Position numbers and translations under genes: made by a program
Assembly: GCA_965221485.1 (NCBI GenBank)
Contig: OZ244893.1
Coordinates: 3,906,001 to 3,970,000, forward strand
Direction: 5' to 3'
Source: JAJEBT01 sp965221485
GTDB taxonomy: Bacteria; Pseudomonadota; Alphaproteobacteria; MPNO01; UBA830
DNA: 64,000 nt
Part shown: positions 36,466 through 44,727 of the stretch, piece by piece
How the letters are laid out: each line of letters opens with the position of its first letter
How positions within the stretch are numbered: position 1 is the first letter of the stretch
Notes under the pieces: generated by a model
Database searches by the model: none
What the model was told of the DNA's origin: nothing
What the model saw: the letters and a program-made list of their open reading frames with translations, nothing else

Positions 36466-37086
36466 ATGGAGAAATTCGAAACATTCAGCGGTATTGGTGT
36501 TCCGATGGCGGATCACAATGTTGATACCGATCGCATCATTCCCGCACGATTCCTGAAAACCATCAAGCGCACAGGGCTCGGTGTTCATTTGTTCAACGAT
36601 GTCCGGTACCGCTCCGATGGTACGGAGGATCCAGAGTTCGTGCTCAACCGGCCAGCTTATCGGGAGGCACAGGTTCTTGTGGCAGGTGACAATTTCGGTT
36701 GCGGCTCGTCGCGTGAACATGCGCCCTGGGCGTTGAAGGATTTCGGGATCAGATGTGTGATTTCCACGTCATTTGCCGACATTTTTTTCAACAACTCGTT
36801 CAAGAACGGATTGCTGCTGATCCGTGTCAGTCCGGAACAGAGAGACGCACTGCTGCAGGATGCCGTCAGGGGCAGCAATGCACGCATCACGATCAACCTC
36901 GAGGACCAGAAGATCGTGAGGCCGGACGGCGAAGAAATTGACTTCGAAATCGACCCTTTTCTGAAACACTGTCTTCTGGAAGGTCTGGACGATATCGGGA
37001 TCACGCTGCAAGCCGAGGACAAGATTGCATCCTATGAAGAACAACGTCAGCAACGCATGCCATGGCTTCAGGGGGCCAGGGTCTAG
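36466..37086 (+). CDS. leuD: 3-isopropylmalate dehydratase small subunit LeuD
   Basis: The 206-residue swivel-domain partner of LeuC. The segments DHNVDTDRIIPARFLKTI and VAGDNFGCGSSREHAPWALKDFGIRCVIS are conserved LeuD motifs, including the serine-rich substrate loop. The ATG at 36466 follows TAGGAGG, whose first bases form the leuC stop, so leuC and leuD translation are tightly linked. Confidence 0.96.
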   Translation: MEKFETFSGIGVPMADHNVDTDRIIPARFLKTIKRTGLGVHLFNDVRYRSDGTEDPEFVLNRPAYREAQVLVAGDNFGCGSSREHAPWALKDFGIRCVISTSFADIFFNNSFKNGLLLIRVSPEQRDALLQDAVRGSNARITINLEDQKIVRPDGEEIDFEIDPFLKHCLLEGLDDIGITLQAEDKIASYEEQRQQRMPWLQGARV

Positions 37087-37122
37087 CAAGACCGTTTTCG
37101 CTGCAATCCCCGGGAGATGCAT

Positions 37123-38235
37123 ATGGTTGCCAACAAGAAAGTCCTGATGTTGCCGGGTGACGGGATCGGTCCGGAAGTCATGCATGAAGTCCGACGGCTG
37201 ATCGACTGGATGGACAGACGTCGCCACGTTTCGTTCGATGTCGAGGAGGGGCTGGTCGGAGGTGCGGCCTATGATGCCTCTGGCGTTGCCATTCGCGACG
37301 AAACCATGGATACCGCACTGAATGTTGACGCGGTCCTGTTTGGCGCTGTCGGAGGGCCGAAATGGGACCAGGTTGCCTATGAAGTGCGTCCCGAAGCCGG
37401 ACTGCTCCGACTGCGAAAAGATCTGGATCTGTTTGCAAATCTCCGTCCTGCAATCTGTTTTGATGCCCTGGCAGATGCCTCGACCCTGAAACGCGACCGT
37501 GTGGCCGGCCTTGATATCCTGATCGTACGGGAACTTACGGGCGGCGTGTATTTCGGGGAACCACGGGGCATAGAAACCCTCCCTGATGGACAACGCCGGG
37601 GTATCAACACCCAGGTCTACACGACATCCGAGATCCATCGGGTTTGCAGAGTGGCCTATGACCTCGCGCGGAAGCGTAAAGGCCGGGTCTGTTCGTCAGA
37701 GAAAAGCAATGTGATGGAATCGGGTCTTTTGTGGCGGGAAGAGGCTCAAAAGGTCCGGGACGAAGACTATCCGGACATCACGCTGACGCACATGCTTGCT
37801 GACAATTGCGGTATGCAGCTGGTTCGGAACCCGAAGCAGTTTGATGTGATCGTTACCGATAATCTGTTCGGCGACATGCTGTCCGACGTTGCCTCCATGT
37901 TGACGGGCTCTCTCGGTATGCTTCCCTCTGCGTCGCTGGGGCCCGAAGACAAGGATGGACGACGCAGGGCCCTCTATGAACCGGTCCATGGATCTGCCCC
38001 CGATATTGCGGGACAGGGAAAGGCCAATCCGCTGGCCATGATCCAGTCCTATGCCATGATGCTGCGTTATTCCTTCGACATGAAAGAAGATGCGGATCTG
38101 GTAGAGCAGGCGGTTCGCAATGTTCTCGATTCCGGTTTTCGCACCGGGGATATCATGGAGGCCGGGGGGACTCTGGTGTCCTGTGAGCAAATGGGAGAGG
38201 CGGTCACGGCAGAGCTGGACCGGCTGGCTGCCTGA
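37123..38235 (+). CDS. leuB: 3-isopropylmalate dehydrogenase LeuB
   Basis: NAD-dependent oxidative decarboxylase that makes 2-oxoisocaproate. The start LMLPGDGIGPEVMHEV, the substrate-binding VRELTGGVYFGEPRG, and the Mg/NAD region NLFGDMLSDVASMLTGSLGMLPSASLG are all canonical. Start at ATG 37123 is 6 bp after GGGAG; the ATG at 37117 would touch that site. It gives 370 residues. It completes the leuCDB run; leuA is not in the window. Confidence 0.95.
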   Translation: MVANKKVLMLPGDGIGPEVMHEVRRLIDWMDRRRHVSFDVEEGLVGGAAYDASGVAIRDETMDTALNVDAVLFGAVGGPKWDQVAYEVRPEAGLLRLRKDLDLFANLRPAICFDALADASTLKRDRVAGLDILIVRELTGGVYFGEPRGIETLPDGQRRGINTQVYTTSEIHRVCRVAYDLARKRKGRVCSSEKSNVMESGLLWREEAQKVRDEDYPDITLTHMLADNCGMQLVRNPKQFDVIVTDNLFGDMLSDVASMLTGSLGMLPSASLGPEDKDGRRRALYEPVHGSAPDIAGQGKANPLAMIQSYAMMLRYSFDMKEDADLVEQAVRNVLDSGFRTGDIMEAGGTLVSCEQMGEAVTAELDRLAA

Positions 38236-38416
38236 CGGCGCACCCTCGTCACGGGAATCGTGGCTGTTGTGGCCTTCGCGCCAAACATTTCATTACTCTG
38301 TCAACGGCCTGCTCTTGCGGGTTGGTGCGCCGAACCTGACCAGGCCGTCGGCTCGCCGCGAATGACGGTGATCGGGCGGCATCATCATTCGGCGAGCCGC
38401 CAAAGGAGCCAATGCC

Positions 38417-39292
38417 ATGAAACCTTCTCCCTCCGGATTGACGGCCGCTGAATTGCAAGAACAGTATGATGTCGAAGCTGCAGTACCGGAACTGCCGCAG
38501 ATCATGGCTGATTACCAACAGCGCAGCGAGACGGTTCGGCAAATGCCAAACGCCTCGATTGACCTCGCTTATGGTGAACACCGGCTCCAGAAGCTCGACA
38601 TCTTCGCGCCCCGGGGAGCTACCGCGCTGCCGATCCAGATCTACATCCATGGAGGTTACTGGCGCGGGGGCAGCCGCCTGGGTCGGGCCTTTCCGGCTCC
38701 CGTCTTCAATGAGGCCGGTGCCGTCTGGATCCCGATCGATTATCGGCTCCTCCCCGAAGTCAGTCTTGATGACATCGTGACCGACGTCCGGGACGCTGTC
38801 GGATGGATTTACGCCCATGCCGGCAGTTTTGGCGGTGACCGCGATCGCATCCATGTTTCCGGATCGTCGGCTGGCGGTCATCTGACAGCGATGCTGATGC
38901 TTGATGGCTGGCATGAGGCCATCGGACTTCCGTCCGATGTCGTCAAGAGCGGGTGCGCGATCTCGGGGCTTTTTGAACTCGAGCCGCTGCGCAATACGAC
39001 CGAGAACGAGACCCTCCAGCTTGATGACGATCTGATCCACCGAAACAGCCCTGTCCGCCACCCTCCTGACGCGGGGCGTCCTCTGATCATCGCGTGGGGA
39101 AGCAAGGAATCCGGTGAATTCAGGCGGCAATCAACAGATTTTGCCGCTGCCTTGCGCAAGACAGGATCGCCGGTCCGGGAGCTGGAGCTTGAAGGGCATG
39201 ATCACTTTACCGCGACAGGCGAACTCGCCAAACCGGAAAGCCCCCTTCTGAGGGCCATATTGTCCCAGATGGGACTTGAGCGTTCCGGTTAG
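38417..39292 (+). CDS. Alpha/beta hydrolase (kynurenine formamidase/esterase-like)
   Basis: A 291-residue serine hydrolase of the HSL/arylformamidase branch. The oxyanion motif HGGYWRGGS and the nucleophile elbow SGSSAGGHL are typical. The catalytic histidine is probably in LEGHDHFTATGELA, and the acid may be the glutamate in WGSKESGEFR. HGGYW rather than HGGG, together with the lack of a signal peptide, favours formamidase-like or esterase activity in the cytoplasm. Convergent or parallel neighbours do not suggest a pathway. Confidence 0.83.
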   Translation: MKPSPSGLTAAELQEQYDVEAAVPELPQIMADYQQRSETVRQMPNASIDLAYGEHRLQKLDIFAPRGATALPIQIYIHGGYWRGGSRLGRAFPAPVFNEAGAVWIPIDYRLLPEVSLDDIVTDVRDAVGWIYAHAGSFGGDRDRIHVSGSSAGGHLTAMLMLDGWHEAIGLPSDVVKSGCAISGLFELEPLRNTTENETLQLDDDLIHRNSPVRHPPDAGRPLIIAWGSKESGEFRRQSTDFAAALRKTGSPVRELELEGHDHFTATGELAKPESPLLRAILSQMGLERSG

Positions 39293-39968
39293 ATCCTCTT
39301 CCATCAGCCTCAGGAAATGCGCAGTCGCTCCGGGCCCGGGGAGCAGCAGGGCGATGCGTCACAGGGCGTCGAGCGTGCTCGCCCTGCGCGATCCGGGAAA
39401 CACGAACGGCCTCGGGATGAAAGGCGGGTCATATCGCTTATATCGAGTGCCGGGAGAATACGACCCCAGTGAAAAGGAGTTGGCCAGCCAGGTGCCTTTC
39501 GCGGCTTCGGGGTCCTGGCTCCTGAAATGTTCGTGCAAGCCTGTGCGGCATTCGTGATCATACGAGATCGCAGATTCTGCACCTTTCGGGCCTGGTTGGC
39601 GGAGGTCGCGGGACGGTCGGCCAACAAACAGCATTCCAGCGGTATTCGTTGTCCGGCAGATCCGTTTCACTGGGATGCAGGGCCTTCATCTGCACCGCAT
39701 TGCTGCCTGTACGGGGCAGGACGCCCGGAACAAGCCCGCAGCGGTGGTGAATAACCCTCGCCATTCTTTCGCCCGAAGCGGTGAGTCACGCCATAGCGGC
39801 CACAAGCGAAGCCTGTCCCCGATCCGCTGAACTTCCCCAATCTCCCGGAGAGGAGAGGGAACCAGGCCACTGACAATCTGATACAAGGTGCATCATTGGA
39901 CTTGAACTCTCGCCACAGCCGCAATAGAGTGGGTATCTGTTATCGTTCGCTTGCAAGGAGAGACAGTC
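39293..39968. other. Non-coding stretch between hydrolase and a small exported protein
   Basis: About 675 bp. Open frames on both strands are short and of unlikely composition. No tRNA, repeat or transposon remnant was recognised. The leader of the 39969 gene is at its end, with a clear AAGGAGAGA ribosome site. Confidence 0.5.
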
Positions 39969-40190
39969 ATGGGAAAAGTTTTCGTTGCTGCGATACTGGG
40001 CGGTCTAATCGCCTCTTCGGCGGCTTATGCCGGAGACATGTACAGCTGCAGCTTCGGCCATCAGCAGACAGTCAAGAACACCGTTACCGTGAAACCGGCA
40101 GAGACTGCGGCAACTACAACCCGGTCCTCGGACAAGGCCGGTAAAACGCTTATCAAGGCGCAGCGGGCCAAGGAAACGCCCGAGGGCTGA
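39969..40190 (+). CDS. Small secreted/periplasmic protein of unknown function
   Basis: A 73-residue protein with a clear signal peptide (MGKVFVAAILGGLIASSAAYA, cleavage likely after AYA). The mature part is about 50 residues, Thr/Lys/Ala-rich, with one cysteine in DMYSCSFGH. The ATG follows AGGAGAGACAGTC. A strong terminator ends the unit just before asd. I do not recognise a family. The single cysteine near the mature N terminus could pair with another protein or bind a metal, but this is only a possibility. Confidence 0.7.
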   Translation: MGKVFVAAILGGLIASSAAYAGDMYSCSFGHQQTVKNTVTVKPAETAATTTRSSDKAGKTLIKAQRAKETPEG

Positions 40191-40232
40191 CATATCCGGC
40201 GCGTTTGCGCCGACACGAATTCTGATCTGGGC

Positions 40233-40280
40233 ACATCTTCGGCCGGGAAACGCCCCGGCCGAAGATGTGTCTTGTTTTTT
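40233..40280 (+). terminator. Strong intrinsic terminator before asd
   Basis: A 15-bp perfect stem (40233-40247 and 40254-40268) with a 6-nt loop, followed by GTCTTGTTTTTT. It ends the small exported protein's transcript. asd starts 30 bp later, so asd either has its own promoter in this gap or depends on read-through. Confidence 0.9.
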
Positions 40281-40310
40281 GCCGGCAGGAAATCAACCGG
40301 AAGGTGGGAC

Positions 40311-41336
40311 ATGGGCTACCGGATCGCGGTCGTCGGGGCGACCGGCAATGTCGGTCGCGAGATTCTGAAGTGTCTTGCGGAACGCGATTTTCCAGCCGAT
40401 GAAGTCCATGCGGTCGCGTCCGCGAACTCGGTCGGCCGGGAAGTCTCCTACGGCGAGACTGATGTCCTGAAGGTGCAGGACCTCGCCGGATTTGACTTCA
40501 GCGGAATTGATTTCGGCCTGTTTTCTCCCGGAGCCAGGGTATCCGACGAATATGCCCCGAAGGCTGCTGATGCCGGATGTGTCGTTATCGACAATACTTC
40601 CCGTTTCAGGATGGAGGCTGATGTCCCGCTGGTGGTGCCAGAGGTGAATCCGGAAGACCTGGCGTGGCATCACAAACGGAACATCATTGCCAATCCGAAC
40701 TGCTCCACCATCCAGATGGTCGTGGCCCTCAAGCCGTTGCACGACATTGTCCCCATCAGGCGGGTGGTTGTTGCGACCTATCAGTCCACGTCGGGTGCCG
40801 GGAAGGAGGCGATGGATGAACTTTTTTCCCAGACCCGCGGAATATATGTCAACGACCCGGTGACGCGGGAAGCCTTCACAAAGCAGATCGCCTTCAATGT
40901 GATCCCGCATATTGATGTTTTTATGGATGATGGATCGACTCGGGAAGAGTGGAAGATGGTGGCGGAAACCCGCAAGATCCTTGATCCTCAAATCGTTGTT
41001 CATGCAACTTGCGTACGGGTTCCCGTTTTCATCGGCCACGCCGAGGCGGTCAATGTCGAATTTGATGGCCTGATTGACGAGGACACCGCCCGGGAAGCGT
41101 TGCGTGAGGCGCCGGGAGTGGCCGTCGTTGATCATCGCGCCGATGAGGGATATGTGACGCCGGTGGAGTGCGCAGGAGAGGATGCTGTCTATGTCAGCCG
41201 GATTCGCCGCGACCAGACGGTGGATTGTGGGCTCTCCATGTGGGTTGTCGCAGACAATTTACGGAAGGGCGCAGCGCTGAATACGGTCCAGATTGCCGAA
41301 ACATTGATTGGCCGGCAGTTTGAAGCAGACGAATAG
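40311..41336 (+). CDS. asd: Aspartate-semialdehyde dehydrogenase
   Basis: Reduces aspartyl phosphate in the lysine, threonine and methionine pathway. YRIAVVGATGNVGREILKCL is the NADP-binding start. The catalytic cysteine is in IANPNCSTIQMVVALKPLHD. The substrate region QSTSGAGKEAMDEL and the final CGLSMWVVADNLRKGAALN are conserved. At 341 residues it is of normal length. ATG 40311 follows AAGGTGGGAC. It sits directly after a terminator, which is an unusually tight arrangement. Confidence 0.95.
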   Translation: MGYRIAVVGATGNVGREILKCLAERDFPADEVHAVASANSVGREVSYGETDVLKVQDLAGFDFSGIDFGLFSPGARVSDEYAPKAADAGCVVIDNTSRFRMEADVPLVVPEVNPEDLAWHHKRNIIANPNCSTIQMVVALKPLHDIVPIRRVVVATYQSTSGAGKEAMDELFSQTRGIYVNDPVTREAFTKQIAFNVIPHIDVFMDDGSTREEWKMVAETRKILDPQIVVHATCVRVPVFIGHAEAVNVEFDGLIDEDTAREALREAPGVAVVDHRADEGYVTPVECAGEDAVYVSRIRRDQTVDCGLSMWVVADNLRKGAALNTVQIAETLIGRQFEADE

Positions 41337-41346
41337 AGGGTGAGAC

Positions 41347-41370
41347 GGGTCCGCGCCCGGCGCGGAACCC
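41347..41370. terminator. Hairpin between convergent asd and molybdoenzyme genes
   Basis: Arms GGGTCCGCGC and GCGCGGAACCC pair with one small mismatch in the 56-bp gap between two converging genes. It may act in both directions; there is no long T run. Confidence 0.5.
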
Positions 41371-41392
41371 GGGTTGTGCTCCGGAGAATATG

Positions 41393-43732
41393 TCAACCCG
41401 GAACTGTGGCAACCACGTCCTGCTGTCGCCCCTGAATTTTCGGGGAATCAAACGCTGTGATCCTTGGCGGCTCGCCGGCAAACGGTTCGACCTCGACCAG
41501 GGCGGTCTGGGCAGCGCAGCACTGGGTCAACGTCGACGTCGGCTCGTCTCGTGTCAACACATTGGGATTGCCGTGTTTTTCAAGGCTGCCGGGTGTAGCC
41601 GGATCTACAGGATCGTACCAGGCCCCTGTTGCCAGCTCCACGACGCCGGGCCGGAGCGCCTCGGTGATCACGGCGCCGGCGAGACATTGTCCCCGGTCAT
41701 TGAAGACCCGCACAACCTGTCCGTCGATGATTCCGCGGGCCCCGGCATCGGCGGGGTTCATACGGATGGCTTCTCGCCCGGCAATCTTTGCCTCTCGGCT
41801 CACCTTGCCGCAATCCATCTGGCTGTGGAGACGCGTGCGCGGCTGGTTGGACAACAGGTGAAGGGGTCTTCTTTCCGCAAGCCCGCTGCCCAGCCACTCG
41901 GCCGGTGGAATCCATACCGCGTGTCCCGGGCAATCCTCCAGACCAAATCCCGCGATGGTCTCGGAGTAAAGCTCGATCTTGCCAGACGGAGTCTTCAGTG
42001 GATTGCCTTGCGGATCATCACGAAATCCGGCGAAGGGGATCGGTGGTGCCTCGGGAGTGGGCAGTTCCAGGACTCCTGTCTTCCAGAACGCGTCAAAGCC
42101 AGGCATCTCTATATCGTGGCGTGACGCGCGCTGGCGAAACACGTCATACAAATGACGAATCCAGTCCATCTCGCTCCGGCCTTCTGTGAAGGCCTCTTCA
42201 AATCCGAGGCGGGCCGCAAGTGCGGTGTAGATCTGGTACTCGTTCCTGGCCTCGCCGACGGGATCGATCACCTTGTGATTGGCCATCAGGTAGTGGTCAT
42301 AGTTGGATGCGGCGAGGTCATTGCGCTCAAGGGTCGTCGTGCAGGGCAGTACGATGTCGGCCCGTTTGGCAGCCGGCGTCCACCACGGTTCATGAATGAT
42401 GATGGTTTCCGGGCGTTCCCAGGCCCGCAGCATGCGGTTGAGATCCTGCTGCTTGTGAAACGGATTCCCGCCGCACCAGTAAATCAGTCGCACATCGGGA
42501 TAGGTTCGGTCCTGTCCGTTGAAATGGTAGGCGCCACCCGGATTGAGCAGCATGTCAACAACCCGGGCCACCGGAATCCAGGAGTCAACACTGTTCTTGC
42601 CGGTCGGGAGACCGGGCGGAGCGACAGGATGGCGAGCGGTTCCGATCCCGTGCATGGCACCGTAACCGAACCCGAACCCGCCGCCGGGAAGGCCGATCTG
42701 CCCCAGCATCGCGGCCAGTGTTATGGCCATCCAGTAGGCAAGTTCCCCGTGATCAGCGCGCTGAATCGACCAGCTCACGCTGATGAGCGTGCGGCTCGAG
42801 GCCATTCTCCGGGCAAGGGCACGAATTGAATCGGCCGGAATTTCGGTAATGTCGCAAGCCCAGTCTGCATCCTTGGGCTCTCCGTCATCCACCCCGGTCA
42901 GATACCGGGCAAACGTCTCGAAGCCGGTACAGTATCGGTCAAGAAACTCGTGATCGTGCAGATCTTCTGTCAAAAGGGTGTGGGCAAGTCCCAGCATCAG
43001 GGCCGTATCCGTATTTGGACGAATCGGCAGCCAGTCTGCCTCAAGCCCCGCATCGATATCATCCCGCATGGGACTGATACTGACGAACCGGGTCCCCCCG
43101 TCGCGGGCGCGGGCATGCCAGTCGGGGAGGTCATGCGCACCCAAGCCATTCAGATTGACCTGTCCGTTCTTTGTCGCCATCCCGCCAAAGAGCAGCATCA
43201 GACCGGTATGCTTCGCAATGGTGGACCATGTATTCACGGGGCCGACAACCGGAGCGAGGGATCCCACAATTCGCGGAACGATCACCGTCGCTGCGCCGAA
43301 GCTGTAGTTGGTGACCTGATCGACAAAGCCTCCGAACAAATTCAGGAACCGGCTCAGCTGCGACCGGGCATTGTGAAAGTTTCCCGCGCTGGCCCAGCCC
43401 GAACTTGCATAAATGGCGTCATTGCCGCCTGCGTCCCGAACCCGGCGGAGTTCCGTGGCGACAAGGTCAAGCGCTTCGTCCCAGTCGAGGGAAACAAAAG
43501 GCTCGGTTCCCCGTTTGCAGGAACCTGGCCCCTTTTCCAGCCAACCCTTGCGAACCATGGGTCGATCCACCCGGCAGGGTGCATGAACTGCGCCCGGGAT
43601 TGTCTGCAGGAGACGCGGCGGGTGGGGGTCGTTCCCGAACGGACGGATCCCGACCAGTTTTCCCTCGCTGACCTCGGCAGAGAAGGCGCCCCAGTGGGCA
43701 ATGCCGAAGTTTCCTTCGCTTCCGTCAACCAT
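41393..43732 (-). CDS. BisC/TorA-type molybdopterin oxidoreductase
   Basis: A 779-residue single-subunit enzyme with a bis-molybdopterin guanine dinucleotide cofactor, of the type that reduces biotin sulfoxide, methionine sulfoxide, DMSO or TMAO. The N terminus has GIAHWGAFSAEV, typical of the BisC branch, and lacks the CxxCxxxC 4Fe-4S motif. The NYSFGAATVIVP segment should hold the Mo-ligating serine, and the C-terminal YDP..DPATPGSLEKHGNPNVLT matches the family cap. There is no twin-arginine signal, so it is likely cytoplasmic. ATG 43732 follows GGAGGAG. No electron-transfer partner gene is adjacent. Confidence 0.85.
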   Translation of the reverse strand: MVDGSEGNFGIAHWGAFSAEVSEGKLVGIRPFGNDPHPPRLLQTIPGAVHAPCRVDRPMVRKGWLEKGPGSCKRGTEPFVSLDWDEALDLVATELRRVRDAGGNDAIYASSGWASAGNFHNARSQLSRFLNLFGGFVDQVTNYSFGAATVIVPRIVGSLAPVVGPVNTWSTIAKHTGLMLLFGGMATKNGQVNLNGLGAHDLPDWHARARDGGTRFVSISPMRDDIDAGLEADWLPIRPNTDTALMLGLAHTLLTEDLHDHEFLDRYCTGFETFARYLTGVDDGEPKDADWACDITEIPADSIRALARRMASSRTLISVSWSIQRADHGELAYWMAITLAAMLGQIGLPGGGFGFGYGAMHGIGTARHPVAPPGLPTGKNSVDSWIPVARVVDMLLNPGGAYHFNGQDRTYPDVRLIYWCGGNPFHKQQDLNRMLRAWERPETIIIHEPWWTPAAKRADIVLPCTTTLERNDLAASNYDHYLMANHKVIDPVGEARNEYQIYTALAARLGFEEAFTEGRSEMDWIRHLYDVFRQRASRHDIEMPGFDAFWKTGVLELPTPEAPPIPFAGFRDDPQGNPLKTPSGKIELYSETIAGFGLEDCPGHAVWIPPAEWLGSGLAERRPLHLLSNQPRTRLHSQMDCGKVSREAKIAGREAIRMNPADAGARGIIDGQVVRVFNDRGQCLAGAVITEALRPGVVELATGAWYDPVDPATPGSLEKHGNPNVLTRDEPTSTLTQCCAAQTALVEVEPFAGEPPRITAFDSPKIQGRQQDVVATVPG

Positions 43733-43936
43733 CGGTTTTCTCCTCCGCGTGGTCTGCCCGTTACAAATCGTCTCGACGATCCGAACAACCTGCACTCCCG
43801 GTCCTGGCAAGGCAATGGCCAGTCCGATACCAACCCGCAGATTGACACAATCCGGTCAACGTCGTAAAGACGCCTGTCCGGCCGGACCGTCCGGTATCGG
43901 CGATGTCTTGCACTCTGGAATCACGGGATTTTGCCC

Positions 43937-44332
43937 ATGGCGAGCCATGACCGCCCGTTGTCGCCGCATCTCCAGGTCTACCGACCGCAACTCACGTCCC
44001 TATTGTCGATTCTCCACCGCATTACCGGCATTGTTCTCGCGGTGGGAACCCTGCTCCTGGTCTGGTGGCTTATGGCCGCTGCTACCGGTACGGGGGCCTA
44101 TGATACGGTCCAGTCGGTGATCGGTTCGTGGATTGGCCGCCTGCTGTTGCTGGGGTGGACCTATGCCTTGTTCTATCATCTTTGCAACGGGATTCGACAT
44201 CTGTTCTGGGATGCCGGACAAGGCTTTGAACTCACGACAGCCTATCGAACCGGATGGTTCGTTGTCGGTGCTTCTGTCGTTTTGACTCTCGTCGCCTGGG
44301 TCTGGGGTTATGCATCAATGGGGCACCTGTAA
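43937..44332 (+). CDS. sdhC: Succinate dehydrogenase cytochrome b556 subunit
   Basis: Membrane anchor of complex II; 131 residues with three hydrophobic helices. The segment RPLSPHLQVYRPQLTSLLSILHRITG carries the conserved SHRxTG-type quinone/haem site, and HLCNGIRHLFWDAGQGFE the second haem-ligand histidine region. ATG 43937 is preferred over a TTG two codons upstream. The stop overlaps the sdhD start by one base (TAATG). Confidence 0.93.
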   Translation: MASHDRPLSPHLQVYRPQLTSLLSILHRITGIVLAVGTLLLVWWLMAAATGTGAYDTVQSVIGSWIGRLLLLGWTYALFYHLCNGIRHLFWDAGQGFELTTAYRTGWFVVGASVVLTLVAWVWGYASMGHL

Positions 44333-44712
44333 TGGACCGACGCTCCCCCCTGGCACGGGTTCGCGGCCTGGGTACGGCGCGTGAGGGGACCGGCCATTGG
44401 TGGGCGCAACGCCTCACCGCCATCGCGCTGGTGCCGCTGACTCTCTGGTTTACCGCGGCCGTCTGCAGTCTGGCGGGCGCCGATCACGCGGCCATGACGG
44501 ACTGGGTCAGCAATCCCCTGGTGTCGATCCTGCTTGTTCTTCTGGCTGTCGCCGTGTTTCATCATCTCCAGCTCGGCATTCAGGTTGTTCTGGAGGACTA
44601 CATCCATACGGAGTGGCTCCGGGTTTCCGGCATCATGCTCGTCAAGGGCGCGGCCATCGCACTGGCTGTTGCGACCATCCTGTCCGTTGTCAGGATCAGC
44701 CTCGCTCATTAG
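44332..44712 (+). CDS. sdhD: Succinate dehydrogenase membrane anchor subunit
   Basis: The second anchor of complex II; 126 residues. RGLGTAREGTGHWWAQRLTAIALVPLTLWF gives the typical cytoplasmic arm and first helix. HHLQLGIQVVLEDYIHTEW is the conserved haem/quinone region. It overlaps the sdhC stop by one base. sdhA starts 15 bp downstream. Confidence 0.93.
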   Translation: MDRRSPLARVRGLGTAREGTGHWWAQRLTAIALVPLTLWFTAAVCSLAGADHAAMTDWVSNPLVSILLVLLAVAVFHHLQLGIQVVLEDYIHTEWLRVSGIMLVKGAAIALAVATILSVVRISLAH

Positions 44713-44727
44713 GACACCGGTCAGGAC

